From NCBI RefSeq assembly GCF_901875635.1, contig NZ_CABFMN010000080.1:1-64000 (forward strand): DNA of 64,000 nt, read 5' to 3'. Below the pieces are notes generated by a model. That model did not search any database. It was not told where the DNA came from and was given only the letters and a program-made list of their open reading frames with translations. The translations under genes and the position numbers were made by a program. The DNA is from Xylophilus ampelinus. Its GTDB lineage: Bacteria; Pseudomonadota; Gammaproteobacteria; Burkholderiales; Burkholderiaceae_C. Below are positions 27,163-35,584 of the stretch, piece by piece; positions within the stretch are counted from its first letter, which is position 1; each line of letters opens with the position of its first letter.

Positions 27163-27273
27163 CCGAACGCGAAGGACGCGAAGGATTCGCAAAAGGCGCG
27201 AAAGATTCAATTTCGAATTGGCTTCCTTCGCGCCTTTCGCGTGATCTTCGCGACCTTCGCGTACGGCTGTCCG
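27163..27273. repeat. Long hairpin element (type 2) between livK-like and livH genes
   Basis: The left arm (ACGCGAAGGACGCGAAGG... from 27166) and right arm (...CTTCGCGACCTTCGCG to 27261) are near-perfect complements over about 45 bp around a TTCAATTTCGAATTGG centre. Units of GCGAAGG-type recur along each arm. It ends in CGGCTGTCCG, like the element after rpoD. In an RNA it would form a long hairpin inside the operon. Confidence 0.75.
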
Positions 27274-27282
27274 ATCCCGTAT

Positions 27283-28470
27283 TTACTTGGCCTTGCCCGG
27301 GTCCTTGACTGCCTTGAGCACGTCGAATTCGACGTTGTAGAGCTTGCCGTCCTTCTTCTCGACCTTGCGCAGGTACACGTCCTGCACGATGTCGCGGGTC
27401 TGGGCGTCGATGAGGACCTGGCCACGCGGGCTCTCGAAGACCTGGCCCTTCATCTTGTCGAGCAGCGCCTGGCCGTCGCCCTTGCCGCCGGTGGCCTTCA
27501 GCGCCTCGTAGATGATGCGCATGCCGTCGTAGCCGCCGACGGCCATGAAGTTCGGGCGCATGCCCTTGTTGGCCTTTTCGAAGGCTTCGACGAACTTCTT
27601 GTTCATGGCCGACGGGTGTGCCGCCGAGTAGTGGTGGGTGGTGACCACGCCCAGCGCGCCGTCGCCCATGTCGTTGAGCTGGTCGTCGTCGGTCACGTCG
27701 CCAGTGGCGATGAGCTTGATGCCGGCCTTGTCCAGGCCGCGCTCGAGGAACTGCTTCATCACCGCCGCGCCCGCGCCCGAAGGCACGAAGACGAAGAGCG
27801 CATCGGGCTTGGCGTCACGCACCTTCTGAAGGAAGGGCGCGAAATCCGGGTTGCGCAGCGGCACGCGCAGCTTGTCGACCACCTTGCCGCCGTTGAGCGC
27901 GAAACGCTCGGTGAAGAACTTCTCGGCGTCGTTGCCCGGGCCGTAGTCGGCCACCAGCGTGACCACCGACTTGATGCCGTTCTTGGGCGCCCAGTCGCCC
28001 ATGGCAACCGACACCTGCGGCAGCGTGAAGCTGGAACGCACGATGAAGGGCGAAGCCTCGGTGATGCTCGACGTCGCGGCGGCCATCACCACCTGCGGCA
28101 CCTTGGCCTGCGTGGCCAGCGGGGCGGCGGCCAGCGCCGCCGGCGTGACGCCGAAGCCGGCGATGACGTTCACCTTGTCGTTGACGATCAGTTCCTGCGC
28201 CAGGCGCTTGGTGACGTCGGGCGTGGCCACGTCGTCCTTGACGATCAGCTCGACCTTGCGGCCGGCCACGGTGTCGCCGTTCTGCGCCATGTACAGGCGC
28301 GCGGCGGCCTCGATCTGGCGGCCGGTGGACGCCTGCTGCCCCGTCATGGGCAGGATCAGGCCGATCTTGAACGGGCCGCTCGCCTGGGCCATCGCGGGCA
28401 GGGATGCGGCGGCGCTGGCCAGCGCGATGGCGCCGAGGCCGGCGAATTGGAGGAAGGGGCGACGCTGCAT
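27283..28470 (-). CDS. HAAT-type ABC transporter substrate-binding protein (LivK-like)
   Basis: 395 residues from ATG 28470, chosen because GGAG lies 9 bases upstream and a twin-arginine-like leader starts here (MQRRPFLQFAGLGAIALASA). The periplasmic-binding type I fold (Peripla_BP_6) shows in PFKIGLILPMTGQQASTGRQ, IVKDDVATPDVTKRLAQELI and VAMGDWAPKNGIKSVVTLVADYGPG. It captures the substrate for LivHMGF. Family members next to vanillate genes often bind aromatic acids, so this protein may bind vanillate or a related benzoate; the sequence alone does not decide. It is the first gene of the five-gene operon. Confidence 0.92.
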   Translation of the reverse strand: MQRRPFLQFAGLGAIALASAAASLPAMAQASGPFKIGLILPMTGQQASTGRQIEAAARLYMAQNGDTVAGRKVELIVKDDVATPDVTKRLAQELIVNDKVNVIAGFGVTPAALAAAPLATQAKVPQVVMAAATSSITEASPFIVRSSFTLPQVSVAMGDWAPKNGIKSVVTLVADYGPGNDAEKFFTERFALNGGKVVDKLRVPLRNPDFAPFLQKVRDAKPDALFVFVPSGAGAAVMKQFLERGLDKAGIKLIATGDVTDDDQLNDMGDGALGVVTTHHYSAAHPSAMNKKFVEAFEKANKGMRPNFMAVGGYDGMRIIYEALKATGGKGDGQALLDKMKGQVFESPRGQVLIDAQTRDIVQDVYLRKVEKKDGKLYNVEFDVLKAVKDPGKAK

Positions 28471-28596
28471 GCGGGTGTCTCCTTGGGACGGGTCGATTCG
28501 AAAGCGAAATATTGTGGTCAATCGCACCGGCGCGCCCGCGGGGGCAAACCCGCGTCGCAATGGCACTCAGCCAGCGAGTGCGCGATGACTCGAACG

Positions 28597-28617
28597 GCTG
28601 CGCGATCATCGCGCAGC
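28597..28617. repeat. Perfect 21-bp palindrome downstream of the gntR gene
   Basis: GCTGCGCGAT-C-ATCGCGCAGC, perfect dyad, lies 15 bp beyond the GntR stop on the minus strand. No T run follows, so it may be a Rho-type hairpin or a protein-binding site between gntR and the liv operon. Confidence 0.5.
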
Positions 28618-28632
28618 GCTCCGCGGCCGGCC

Positions 28633-29388
28633 TCAGCCATGGCGGCGGATCAGTTGCACGCCCGGCAGCACGCCAGCGCCGCTGCCGCGCACCGCATCGC
28701 GCAGGTTGCGCTGGGCGATGCGGCTGTGCTCGCGCATCAGCGCCTCGGCGCGAGCGCCCTCGCGCGCGGCGATGGCCTCCAGCACGCGGCGGTGCTGGTC
28801 CTGGGCCACGTAGAACATGTCGCGCGAGCGCGGCGAATGGGCCTGCACCACGACGAAGGCCGAGGGCGAGGCGAAGGGCTGGCGCACGGCCCGGTCGAGC
28901 TCGCGCGAGAGCACGCGGCTGTCGGCCATGCGGCCCAGCAATGCGTGGAAGCGCCCGTTGGCCTGCACGTAGCGCGAGAACTCGGCGTCGTCCAGTTGCG
29001 GCCGTGCCAGGGCGGCATCGATCTCGGCCAGCACGGCCTCGGCCTCGGCCATCAGGGCGGAGGGCACGCCGCGCTCTGCGGCCAGGCGCGCCATCAGGCC
29101 TTCCAGCGTGCCGCGCAGCTCGATGGCGTCGGCCACCTCGCGCTCGGAGAACGAGCGGACCGCGAAACCGCCGTGCGGCAGCGCCTCGAGCAGGCCCTCC
29201 TGCTCCAGCTTGACCAGCGCCGCGCGGATCGGGGTGCGCGAGATGCCGAGCTTCTCCACGATGGCCACCTCGCCGACGCGGTCGCCCGGCGCCAGTTCTC
29301 CGGCCAGCACCATCTCGCGCAGCTGCAGTTGCGCGCGCAGGGCTTGCGAGCTTCCTTCCGGCGGCGGCGAGGGGTCGACGAGGGGCAT
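28633..29388 (-). CDS. vanR: GntR/FadR-family regulator, VanR-like
   Basis: 251 residues from ATG 29388. N-terminal GntR winged helix (about 20-85: LQLREMVLAGELAPGDRVGEVAIVEKLGISRTPIRAALVKLEQEGLL) followed by an FCD all-helical effector domain with conserved metal or ligand His/Asp residues. It is divergent from vanAB, and two TGTATACA palindromes lie in the 149-bp intergenic region. VanR proteins repress vanAB and are released by vanillate. The longer reading starting at 29511 crosses the operator region and is rejected. Confidence 0.88.
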   Translation of the reverse strand: MPLVDPSPPPEGSSQALRAQLQLREMVLAGELAPGDRVGEVAIVEKLGISRTPIRAALVKLEQEGLLEALPHGGFAVRSFSEREVADAIELRGTLEGLMARLAAERGVPSALMAEAEAVLAEIDAALARPQLDDAEFSRYVQANGRFHALLGRMADSRVLSRELDRAVRQPFASPSAFVVVQAHSPRSRDMFYVAQDQHRRVLEAIAAREGARAEALMREHSRIAQRNLRDAVRGSGAGVLPGVQLIRRHG

Positions 29389-29403
29389 GCGACGGAGTCT
29401 AAA

Positions 29404-29411
29404 TGTATACA
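29404..29411. promoter_or_regulatory. VanR-type operator 1 (TGTATACA)
   Basis: TGTATACA, a perfect 8-bp palindrome, 15 bp upstream of the gntR start. It lies 74 bp (about seven helical turns) from operator 2, so both may be bound on one face of DNA. Confidence 0.65.
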
Positions 29412-29475
29412 GCGCCTGATCATCTACGCGATTTGATGCTCGTTTACCCTGATATATCGGCCATTCGACCCCTTC

Positions 29476-29508
29476 AATGTATACATTCCTGGGTCGCGTT
29501 TCGATAAT
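29476..29508 (+). promoter_or_regulatory. VanR-type operator 2 overlapping the predicted vanA promoter
   Basis: AATGTATACATT at 29476-29487 is a perfect 12-bp palindrome. Its TATACA (29480-29485) doubles as the -35 hexamer of a promoter with a 17-bp spacer and GATAAT at 29503-29508, so a bound repressor would block RNA polymerase. Confidence 0.7.
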
Positions 29509-29537
29509 CACGTCTCCATTCCCGAAGAGCCCACACG

Positions 29538-30593
29538 ATGTTTCCCAAGAACACCTGGTACGTCGCCTGCACCCCCGACGAAATCGACGACAAGCCGCTG
29601 GGCCGCACCATTTGCGGCGAGGCGATGGTCTTCTACCGCGGCCGAGACGGCCGGGCCGTGGCGCTGGAAGACTTCTGCCCGCACCGCGGCGCGCCGCTCT
29701 CGCTGGGCCAGGTGTGCGAAGGCCAGCTGGTGTGCGGCTACCACGGCCTGGTCATGGGCGAGGAAGGCAAGACGGTGGCCATGCCCGGCCAGCGCGTACA
29801 GGCCTTCCCCTGCATCAAGCGCTTCGCGGTGGTCGAGCGCCACGGCTTCGTGTGGGTCTGGCCCGGCGACCCCCAGCAGGCCGACCCGGCCAAGATCCAC
29901 GCCCTCGAATGGGCCGAGAACCCGGAGTGGGCCTACGGCGGCGGGCTGTACCACATCCAGGCCGACTACCGGCTCATGATCGACAACCTGATGGATCTCA
30001 CGCACGAGACCTACGTGCACAGCACCAGCATCGGCCAGAAGGAGATCGACGAGACGCCGGTGAACACCAAGACCGAAGGCGAGCAGGTGGTGACCAGCCG
30101 CTTCATGGACAACGTGATGGCCCCGCCCTTCTGGCGCGCCAACCTGCGCGGCAACGGCTTGCCCGACGACCAGCCGGTCGACCGCTGGCAGGTCTGCCGC
30201 TTCACCCCGCCCAGCCACGTGATGATCGAGGTCGGCGTGGCGCTGGCCGGGCACGGCGGCTACCACGCACCCAAGGACAAGAAGGTCTATTCGATCGTGG
30301 TGGACTTCATCACGCCCGAGACCGAGACCTCGCACTGGTACTTCTGGGGCATGGCGCGCAACTTCAACGTGAAGGACAAGGCGCTCACCGCGCAGATCCG
30401 CGAGAACCAGGGCAAGGTCTTCGCCGAGGACACGGCCGTGCTCGAAGCCCAGCAGCGTTCGCTGCTGGCCCACCCGGGCCGGCGCCTGCTGATGCTCAAC
30501 ATCGACGCCGGCGGCGTGCAGTCGCGCCGCGTGATCGACCGCATCCTGGCGGCCGAGCGCGCCACCCAGCCCGCGGCGGAGGCCACGGCATGA
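29538..30593 (+). CDS. vanA: Vanillate O-demethylase, oxygenase subunit
   Basis: 351 residues. Rieske [2Fe-2S] ligands Cys47, His49, Cys66 and His69 (FCPHRGAPLSLG, CGYHGLVMG) and the mononuclear iron site near residue 155 (DNLMDLTHETYVHSTSIG) are intact. With VanB it demethylates vanillate to protocatechuate and formaldehyde using O2 and NAD(P)H. ATG 29538 follows GAAGAG, a weak ribosome site. It overlaps vanB by four bases. Related O-demethylases act on syringate or veratrate, so substrate preference is not certain, but the regulator and partner fit vanillate. Confidence 0.95.
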   Translation: MFPKNTWYVACTPDEIDDKPLGRTICGEAMVFYRGRDGRAVALEDFCPHRGAPLSLGQVCEGQLVCGYHGLVMGEEGKTVAMPGQRVQAFPCIKRFAVVERHGFVWVWPGDPQQADPAKIHALEWAENPEWAYGGGLYHIQADYRLMIDNLMDLTHETYVHSTSIGQKEIDETPVNTKTEGEQVVTSRFMDNVMAPPFWRANLRGNGLPDDQPVDRWQVCRFTPPSHVMIEVGVALAGHGGYHAPKDKKVYSIVVDFITPETETSHWYFWGMARNFNVKDKALTAQIRENQGKVFAEDTAVLEAQQRSLLAHPGRRLLMLNIDAGGVQSRRVIDRILAAERATQPAAEATA

Positions 30594-31555
30594 CGATCAA
30601 GGTGCGCGTTCGCCGCAAGCGCGAAGTGGCCGAAGGCATCTGTGCCTTCGAGCTCGAGCGTGCGGACGGCGGCGCCCTGCCCGCCTTCGGTGCCGGCTCG
30701 CACATCGACGTGCACGTGCCCGGCGGGCCGGTGCGGCAGTATTCGCTGAGCAACATCCACGGGGCGGACCCGGCCTCGCGCGGGCACTACCGCATCGCCG
30801 TGCTGCGCGAGCCCGCGTCGCGCGGCGGCTCGGCCGGCATGCACGATAAGGTGAAAGAAGGCGACCTGCTGACCATCGGCGGGCCGCGCAACCACTTCCC
30901 GCTGCACGACGCGCCGCGCAGCCTGCTGCTGGCCGGCGGCATCGGCGTCACGCCCATCCTGTGCATGGCCCAGCGGCTGGCCGCCTGGGGCGCCGAGTTC
31001 GAGATGCACTACTGCACCCGCTCGGCGGCCCGCACGGCCTTCCGCGAGGAGATCGCGGCCAGCGCATTTGCCGACAAGGTGCACCTCCACCACGACGATG
31101 GCGACGACGCGCAGAAGCTGCGCGCGGCCGAACTGCTGGCCCATCCCGAGCCGGGCACCCAGGTCTACGTCTGCGGCCCGGGCGGCTTCATCGACCATGT
31201 GATGGGCGTCGCCAAGGCCCAGGGCTGGCCGGCGAACCAGCTGCACACCGAGTACTTCGCCGCCGCCGCGCAGGACACCTCGGGCGACCAGCCCTTCCAG
31301 GTCAAGCTCACCAGCAGCGGGCAGACCTACGCCGTGCCCAAGGACCGCAGCGTGGTCGAGACCCTGCGCGCCCACGGCGTGGAGGTGATGACCGCCTGCG
31401 AGCAGGGCGTGTGCGGCACCTGCCTCACGCGCGTGCTCGAGGGCACGCCGGAGCACCGGGACGTCTACCTGACCGATGAAGAGAAGGCCGCGGGCGACCA
31501 GTTCCTGCCCTGCTGCTCGCGCGCGAAGACGCCGCTGCTGGTGCTGGACCTCTGA
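30590..31555 (+). CDS. vanB: Vanillate O-demethylase, reductase subunit
   Basis: 321 residues from ATG 30590 (ATGA overlap with vanA). FMN/FAD-binding part with RQYSLSNIHG, NAD-binding GGIGVTPILCMAQRL, and a C-terminal plant-type [2Fe-2S] domain: CEQGVCGTCLTRVLEG and CCSR. This is the phthalate dioxygenase reductase layout. It passes electrons from NADH to the Rieske centre of VanA. Length is normal. Confidence 0.96.
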   Translation: MTIKVRVRRKREVAEGICAFELERADGGALPAFGAGSHIDVHVPGGPVRQYSLSNIHGADPASRGHYRIAVLREPASRGGSAGMHDKVKEGDLLTIGGPRNHFPLHDAPRSLLLAGGIGVTPILCMAQRLAAWGAEFEMHYCTRSAARTAFREEIAASAFADKVHLHHDDGDDAQKLRAAELLAHPEPGTQVYVCGPGGFIDHVMGVAKAQGWPANQLHTEYFAAAAQDTSGDQPFQVKLTSSGQTYAVPKDRSVVETLRAHGVEVMTACEQGVCGTCLTRVLEGTPEHRDVYLTDEEKAAGDQFLPCCSRAKTPLLVLDL

Positions 31556-31677
31556 AGCCGCGCGGCAGGCTGCGCGGCCTGCCGCCAGCGCCGCAATCCA
31601 GTTACATTCAAGAATCAATTTGCGCCGCGCCTTTGTTGGGCCGACGGCGTGTTCCCCGCACTCAAGGAGACCCGTTC

Positions 31678-32787
31678 ATGCAGCTCCCCGCCCGCTACGA
31701 CCACGTCGGCAGCTTCCTGCGTCCCAAGTACCTGCTCGAGGCCCGCGAGCAGAAGGCCCGAGGCGAAATCACGCCCGAGCAACTGCGCACCGTCGAAGAC
31801 AAGGCCATCACCGAGATCGTGAAGTTCCAGGAGGACATCGGCCTCAAGAGCATCACCGACGGCGAGTTCCGCCGCACGTATTTCCACATCGACTTTCTCG
31901 AGCAGCTCGGCGGCGTGAAGACGGACATCCCCGTCACCATCCGCAAGCCCGACGGCACCGAGGAGCTCGCGCCGCCCGTGATGCGCGTCGTCGACAAGGT
32001 CACGCACGCGAAGAACATCCAGCTCGCCGACTTCGAGTACCTCAAGCGCCAGGTCTCGGCCGGCCACACGCCCAAGGTGACGATCCCCTCGCCCACCATG
32101 CTGCACTTCCGCGGCGGGCGCGCGGGCATCAGCAAGGAGGCGTACCCCGAACTCGACCCGGCCTTCTACGACGACGTGGCCAAGGCGTATGGCGACGAGT
32201 TGCGCTCGCTGGCCGCGGCCGGCTGCACCTACGTGCAGATGGACGACACCAACTTGGCCTACCTGTGCGACGAGAAGATGCGCGAGGCCGCCCGCCAGCG
32301 CGGTGACGATCCCAACGAGCTGCCGCATCGCTACGCACAGTTCATCAACAAGGTCGTTGCGCAGAAGCCGGACGGCATGCTGCTGGCCATGCACCTGTGC
32401 CGCGGCAACTTCAAGAGCACGCATGCCGCGGCCGGCAACTACGAGCCGGTGGCCGAGGCCCTGCTCAAGGAAATGAACCTCGACGCGTACTTCATGGAGT
32501 ACGACGACGCACGCTCGGGCGACTTCAAGCCGCTGCGCTACCTGGCCCCCGGCAAGACGGTGGTGCTGGGCCTGGTGACCACCAAGTTCGGCGAGATGGA
32601 AGACAAGGACGAGCTCAAGCGCCGCATCGACGAGGCCGCCAAGTACGCCTCGCTCGACCAGCTCGCGCTGTCGCCGCAGTGCGGCTTCTCCAGCACCGTG
32701 CACGGCAACAACATCGCCGTGGAAGCGCAACGCGCCAAGCTGAGGCTGGTGGTCGAGACGGCGCAGGAGGTGTGGGGCGGCGCCTGA
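31678..32787 (+). CDS. MetE C-terminal-like methionine synthase family protein
   Basis: 369 residues from ATG 31678 with AAGGAGA seven to thirteen bases upstream. It resembles the catalytic half of cobalamin-independent methionine synthase (YxjG/YxjH type): HVGSFLRPKYLLEAREQ, SITDGEFRRTYFHIDFLEQL, zinc ligands in AMHLCRGN (His, Cys), FMEYDDARSGDF and LSPQCGFSSTVHGN (second Cys). The N-terminal folate domain of full-length MetE (about 750 residues) is absent. It may methylate homocysteine from a donor other than methyl-THF-glutamate. No direct link to vanAB is visible, though both concern C1 units. A clear terminator follows. Confidence 0.88.
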   Translation: MQLPARYDHVGSFLRPKYLLEAREQKARGEITPEQLRTVEDKAITEIVKFQEDIGLKSITDGEFRRTYFHIDFLEQLGGVKTDIPVTIRKPDGTEELAPPVMRVVDKVTHAKNIQLADFEYLKRQVSAGHTPKVTIPSPTMLHFRGGRAGISKEAYPELDPAFYDDVAKAYGDELRSLAAAGCTYVQMDDTNLAYLCDEKMREAARQRGDDPNELPHRYAQFINKVVAQKPDGMLLAMHLCRGNFKSTHAAAGNYEPVAEALLKEMNLDAYFMEYDDARSGDFKPLRYLAPGKTVVLGLVTTKFGEMEDKDELKRRIDEAAKYASLDQLALSPQCGFSSTVHGNNIAVEAQRAKLRLVVETAQEVWGGA

Positions 32788-32810
32788 CCCGCGTCCGGCA
32801 CCGCGCGCCC

Positions 32811-32845
32811 AAGGCGCCCGAGCTGCAAGGCCGGGCGCCTTTTTT
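32811..32845 (+). terminator. Rho-independent terminator of the MetE-like gene
   Basis: AAGGCGCCCG and CGGGCGCCTT form a 10-bp perfect stem with an 11-base loop, followed by TTTTTT. Confidence 0.9.
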
Positions 32846-32907
32846 CTGAGCCCGTGGCAAGGATTCGGGGGAGCAGGTGCCCACGAATGTGCGAAGCTCC
32901 GCCCCCG

Positions 32908-34281
32908 ATGCTCCACTCCTTCGCGCCCTGGCTGCCCAGCGTTTCCCAGCACTTCCTGGTGGTGGCCATCGCGCTGCTGGTCTATGTGCTGACCACGCGC
33001 GCGCGGCGCGAGCAGCGGGCGCCGACCAGCGCCATCGCCTGGGTGCTCGGGATGCTGCTGCTGCCCTACCTGGCACTGCCGGCCTACCTGGTCTTCGGCC
33101 AGCGCAAGCTGCGCCCCGCGGGCGTGCCGCGGCCGCCCCGCGCGGCGCCGGCCGGCCACTGGGCGGCCGAGCTCATCGACAGCTTCGGCCTCGCGGCTCC
33201 CAGCCGTTGCGCGATCCACATGCACCCGGACGGCACGGCCGCACGCGACGCGCTGTGGGCCGTGATCGACGGCGCCCGGCGCTCGCTCGACGTGTGCACC
33301 TTCATCATCGGCGACGACGACATCGGGCAGGAGGTGGCGCGCCGCCTGGCCGCACGCGCGCGCCAGGGCGTGCGGGTTCGTGTGCTGCTCGATGGCTTCG
33401 GCGCGGTGTCGCTGCCGCGGCGCTACTTCGACACGCTGCGCGCGGCCGGCGGCCACGTGAGCGTGTTCAGGCCGCTGTTCAGCCTGCGGCGCACCGGGCC
33501 GCGCAACCTGCGCAACCACCGCAAGTTCACCATCGCCGACGATGCCTGGCTGTGGAGCGGTGGCCGCAACCTGGCGGGCGAATACTTCACCGGCAACGCC
33601 TCGCACTCGGTGCCGTGGCGCGACCTGTCCTTCGACATCCGCGGGGACGTGGCCGCCGCCGCGGCGCGCCAGTTCGAACACGACTGGGCCTCGGTGCGGC
33701 GCACGCCGGCGCGGGTGGTGCCACCGCAGCCGCCGGTGCATGAAGGGCAGCTCGCGCAGTTCCTGCCCAGCGGGCCCGACCAGACCGAGGACACGGCGCA
33801 GGCGCTGCTCGTCGACGCGTGCTTTCGGGCCGAACACCGCATCCTCGCCATCACGCCCTACTTCGTGCCCGGCGACGGCCTGCGCGATGCACTGCGCCTG
33901 GCGGCCCGGCGCGGGGTGCAGGTGACGATCGCGGTGCCGCAGCAGTCCAACCACCGGCTGGCCGACTTCGTGCGCAGCCGCGCCATGCGCGACCTGGCCC
34001 GCGCCGGCGTGGCCTTCCGCATGCTGCCCTTCATGGCGCATGCCAAGGCGGTGGTGGTCGACCACGACCTGGCGATGTGCGGCTCGATCAACCTCGACCT
34101 GCGCAGCCTGCTGCTCAACCACGAGGCGGCCGTCGTCTTCTATGGCGCCGAGCAGATCGACTGGCTCAGCGGCTGGATCGAAACCACCGCCTCGGCCGGC
34201 GACACCTACCGCGCCCGCCAGCCCGGCCTGGCGCGGGACCTGGCCGAAGGGCTGCTGCTCACGCTGGCCTTCCAACTCTGA
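32908..34281 (+). CDS. Cardiolipin synthase-like phospholipase D family protein
   Basis: 457 residues from ATG 32908; an upstream ATG at 32887 and a start at 32854 are possible. Two N-terminal membrane spans (about 10-60), then two HKD motifs: NHRKFTIADDAWLWSGGRNL at about residue 202 and HAKAVVVDHDLAMCGSINLD at about 377. Both His-x-Lys-x4-Asp triads are complete. Such enzymes condense phosphatidylglycerol (or PE) into cardiolipin at the inner membrane. It is a lone gene after a terminator and shows no operon partner; PE-linked variants (ClsC type) are possible. Confidence 0.9.
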   Translation: MLHSFAPWLPSVSQHFLVVAIALLVYVLTTRARREQRAPTSAIAWVLGMLLLPYLALPAYLVFGQRKLRPAGVPRPPRAAPAGHWAAELIDSFGLAAPSRCAIHMHPDGTAARDALWAVIDGARRSLDVCTFIIGDDDIGQEVARRLAARARQGVRVRVLLDGFGAVSLPRRYFDTLRAAGGHVSVFRPLFSLRRTGPRNLRNHRKFTIADDAWLWSGGRNLAGEYFTGNASHSVPWRDLSFDIRGDVAAAAARQFEHDWASVRRTPARVVPPQPPVHEGQLAQFLPSGPDQTEDTAQALLVDACFRAEHRILAITPYFVPGDGLRDALRLAARRGVQVTIAVPQQSNHRLADFVRSRAMRDLARAGVAFRMLPFMAHAKAVVVDHDLAMCGSINLDLRSLLLNHEAAVVFYGAEQIDWLSGWIETTASAGDTYRARQPGLARDLAEGLLLTLAFQL

Positions 34282-34293
34282 GGCCCGCCAGGC

Positions 34294-35433
34294 TCACTCG
34301 GCCGCGGGCCGGCGCGGCGTGGTGTTGAGGTAGCTCGCGTTGCCCAGCCCGGTGCCGATGGTCAGCACCGCCCAGCGCTTGACGTCGCGCATGAAGGGCA
34401 GCTCGCTCAGGCCCTGCACCACGGCGTCGTTGTGCATCAGCACCTGCGTCGCGTCCTGGCCGATCACGGGCATCTTCTCGCGCAGGGCCGTGGGCAGATG
34501 GAAGGTGTCGGCCGCCCAGTTGCCGGGCAAGTTCTGCGCACCGCGGGCGATGGTGCCGTCCTCGCGGATCAGGCCCGGACAGGCGATGCCGACGAAAGGC
34601 GCGAGGCGCAGGCCCTCGCGCTCGGCCCACACCACCATGTCGGCGAGCATGGCGACCAGGCCGTCGACCAGCCCGGTGCGGCTGGGCTCGTCGTCGGCAT
34701 GGCGCCATTTGGTGCGGCGCACGACCTTGGCGCGTGACAGGTCCTCGGCCTTGTCGCGGCGGAACTTCACGATGCCGCAGCGCACGTTGGTGCCGCCGAT
34801 GTCCAGCGCCAGCAGCGCGTCGTGGTGCTCGATGAAGTGCGGCGGCGCCAGGTGCACCCAGCCGATCAGGCCGCCGTCGTCGACCTCGTGGCGCAGGCGC
34901 CCCAGCTCCACCGGCAGCTCGGCGGCATGGCACAGCGCCGCTGCCTCCAGGATCGCGCGCTCGCCCACGTCGCTTTCGGGAAAGCCGCCTCCGACAACGA
35001 TGCGCTGCATGCCGTGCCAGGCCTTCTGCCGCATGAAGCGCTGGATGACCTGGGCGAGTTCGACCGCGAACTCCTCGATGGCGCCGTGCAGGATGTCGCT
35101 GGCCTCGCCCTTCATCTTGCCGCGCAGTGCGCGGTCCAGCGTCTTCTTGCTCAGCGCCGCCGAGGGCAGATTGCCCAGCGGGTCCTTGCGGCCCCTGTCG
35201 CGGTGGCGCTTGCGCCAGACGTCGAGGAGCCGGCGAAAGGCCGTCTGGCTGGCCCGGTCGCCGATGAAGCCGTGATCGTCCTGCACCTCCAGGTTGTAGC
35301 TGGTGATCTGCACCTCGGCGAGCTCCATCACGCCGTGGTGGGCGCCGACGATGCTGGGAGCGAGCGGTTTGCGTGGGCGCTTCCTGGGTGTCGGCGAAGG
35401 GGCGGTCTTGGAGGGGGTCTTGCGTGTGGCCAT
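34294..35433 (-). CDS. ROK-family protein with a long N-terminal extension
   Basis: 379 residues from ATG 35433. The C-terminal part (about 205-379) is a ROK domain: ALDIGGTNVRCGIVKF (phosphate loop), GIACPGLIREDGTIARGAQNLPGNW, HNDAVVQGLSELPF (catalytic Asp) and TIGTGLGNASYL. The usual ROK zinc motif (CxCGxxGC) is not seen. The first 200 residues are a basic leader (KTAPSPTPRKRPRKPLAP), then a helical region with FGRRLLDVWRKRHRDRG-like text and IVVGGGFPESDVGERAI. The domain pair is known from betaproteobacterial proteins annotated as ROK or glucokinase; a sugar kinase is expected but the substrate is unproven. Confidence 0.75.
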   Translation of the reverse strand: MATRKTPSKTAPSPTPRKRPRKPLAPSIVGAHHGVMELAEVQITSYNLEVQDDHGFIGDRASQTAFRRLLDVWRKRHRDRGRKDPLGNLPSAALSKKTLDRALRGKMKGEASDILHGAIEEFAVELAQVIQRFMRQKAWHGMQRIVVGGGFPESDVGERAILEAAALCHAAELPVELGRLRHEVDDGGLIGWVHLAPPHFIEHHDALLALDIGGTNVRCGIVKFRRDKAEDLSRAKVVRRTKWRHADDEPSRTGLVDGLVAMLADMVVWAEREGLRLAPFVGIACPGLIREDGTIARGAQNLPGNWAADTFHLPTALREKMPVIGQDATQVLMHNDAVVQGLSELPFMRDVKRWAVLTIGTGLGNASYLNTTPRRPAAE

Positions 35434-35584
35434 GAAGAAGTGAAGGTCACGGGATGGGCGCGCGAAGGTGCGCCTTGCCTCGAGCATGCCTGTGACCGGG
35501 GCCCGTCCCTGCGGGGCGGCACGACCGTGCCTCATCGGCGTGGCACACCTGCGGTTGTAGGAAGGCCGGCTATAAACTGGCTCG

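Noticed and set aside
24521..27210. Long merged minus-strand frames joining livG, livM and upstream text
   Set aside because: The extra N-terminal parts are out of register with the true Liv proteins; ATGA overlaps and family starts define the genes better.
27163..27273. tRNA or structured RNA gene at the liv hairpin
   Set aside because: It is one long stem with no cloverleaf arms or anticodon loop.
31562..31585. GCGGCAGG...CCTGCCGC hairpin after vanB as terminator
   Set aside because: The stem is good but there is no T run, so an intrinsic terminator cannot be claimed.
31615..34275. 886-codon minus-strand frame opposite the MetE-like and PLD genes
   Set aside because: It spans two well-identified genes and a terminator on the other strand, with repetitive His/Val/Arg text typical of antisense frames in high-GC DNA.
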